Of a stretch of 16,527 nt of DNA, positions 16,072-16,527 are shown piece by piece (the stretch's first letter is position 1; each line of letters begins with the position of its first letter). The translations under genes and the position numbers were made by a program. This DNA comes from Bacteroidales bacterium UBA3684 (GTDB lineage Bacteria; Bacteroidota; Bacteroidia; Bacteroidales; P3): positions 10,308 through 26,834 of the forward strand of contig DFIZ01000033.1 in assembly GCA_002372855.1 (NCBI GenBank), in the 5' to 3' direction. The notes beneath the pieces were generated by a model that saw only the letters and a list, made by a program, of their open reading frames with translations, ran no database searches and had not been told where the DNA came from.

Positions 16072-16109
16072 GTCGGTTAGCCACCTCGTCCAACGAGGCG
16101 ACAACCGAC
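16072..16109 (+). promoter_or_regulatory. Two-part hairpin at the start of the gcvH leader
   Basis: Outer stem GTCGGTT (16072-16078) pairs with AACCGAC (16103-16109). Inner stem CCTCGT (16084-16089) pairs with ACGAGG (16093-16098) around a 3-nt loop, with an internal loop between the stems. It would sit at the very 5' end of the transcript. It does not look like the glycine riboswitch, and no known class is recognised. Confidence 0.55.
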
Positions 16110-16162
16110 ACAAAAAGGTTGATAACAAATATTATATACAATAATTATTAATACACAACAGT

Positions 16163-16527
16163 ATGAACATTCCTGCAAATCTGAAGTACACCCAGGATGA
16201 CGAATGGGTGCGTATCGAAGGCGAATTTGCTTTCGTTGGTATCACCGACTATGCTCAGCACGAGCTGGGCGACATCGTCTTTGTCGACGTCACCTGCGAA
16301 GGCGACACCGTCGAGGCTGGCGAGCCCTTCGGCTCCGTCGAGGCCGTGAAGACCGTGGCCGACCTCCTCATGCCCGTCAAAGGCGAAGTGGTCGAATTCA
16401 ACACCGCCCTCGAGGATGCCTCCGCCATCAACGCCGACCCCTACGGCAATGGCTGGATCATCAAGATCAAACCCGAAAACATGGCCGACATCGACGCCCT
16501 GATGGACGCCGCTGCCTACACCGCCAA
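16163..16527 (+). CDS. gcvH: Glycine cleavage system H protein, partial (3' end outside the window)
   Basis: The H protein carries the lipoyl arm that moves the aminomethyl group between the P, T and L proteins of the glycine cleavage system. The 121 codons seen begin [20 protein letters not shown], the standard H-protein start, with [16 protein letters not shown] next. The lipoylated lysine is Lys63 in [24 protein letters not shown] follows, and the C-terminal helix [11 protein letters not shown] has begun. The family is usually about 126-130 aa, so only a few residues are missing. It has its own promoter (16062-16069) and is divergent from rho. The H protein also serves lipoate transfer in some bacteria, which cannot be judged here. 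Confidence 0.96.
   Translation, partial: MNIPANLKYTQDDEWVRIEGEFAFVGITDYAQHELGDIVFVDVTCEGDTVEAGEPFGSVEAVKTVADLLMPVKGEVVEFNTALEDASAINADPYGNGWIIKIKPENMADIDALMDAAAYTA

Noticed and set aside
16072..16109. Glycine riboswitch upstream of gcvH
   Set aside because: Only a short two-part hairpin is visible; the tandem aptamer structure and its conserved junctions are absent.
15940..16141. Small open frames on the minus strand between rho and gcvH
   Set aside because: They run through both promoters, the A/T tracts and the leader hairpin, and encode low-complexity Phe/Lys-rich sequence.

Overview
The window looks like chromosomal DNA from a member of the Bacteroidota, most likely order Bacteroidales. 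Four things point there. A giant secreted protein ends in a type IX secretion (T9SS) C-terminal sorting domain. Several upstream regions carry Bacteroidota-type promoters (TTTG, about 19 nt, TAnnTTTG), and Shine-Dalgarno sequences are mostly lacking. FeoA and FeoB are fused, and Rho has a long disordered insertion. A DUF6266 protein is also typical. Genes are mostly GC-rich, with one AT-richer block at about 6850-8330.

Layout. 5-754 (-) is an unrecognised 249-aa protein. It is divergent from 1030-1473 (+), a small helix-turn-helix protein. 1474-1942 has no gene but holds a striking palindromic element of six hairpins (1532-1721), then a promoter and leader for a DUF6266 protein (1943-2599). 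A strong hairpin (2608-2643) separates this from a minus-strand operon read from about 9537 down to 2671. That operon encodes a 94-aa small protein (9186-9470), a surface-type lipoprotein (7488-9149) and a 1596-aa T9SS-secreted repeat protein (2671-7461). A well-formed promoter (9544-9574) drives it.

Upstream lies an unusual array of CAATCAGA units that converge in inverted orientation (9629-9986). It is followed by the iron-uptake operon, also on the minus strand: fused feoA-feoB (10321-12801), then a 54-aa FeoB-associated Cys-rich membrane protein (9974-10138) that is easy to miss. Next comes a rho-threonine aldolase operon on the minus strand (15863 to 12958, genes overlapping by 4 nt), ended by a textbook terminator that abuts the feo promoter. 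Finally gcvH (glycine cleavage H protein) starts at 16163 (+) and runs off the end, with its own promoter and structured leader.

Functional picture. Rho, threonine aldolase, GcvH and Feo are housekeeping functions (transcription termination, glycine/threonine metabolism, ferrous iron uptake). The 2671-9470 operon is the accessory, surface-facing part: a small peptide, a lipoprotein and a large adhesin-like protein expressed together. Short-period repeats, each with its own unit sequence, follow the ends of ltaE, feoAB and the FeoB-associated gene. Together with the six-hairpin element they are the least explained structures here. No tRNA, rRNA, CRISPR array, IS transposase or prophage gene was seen.
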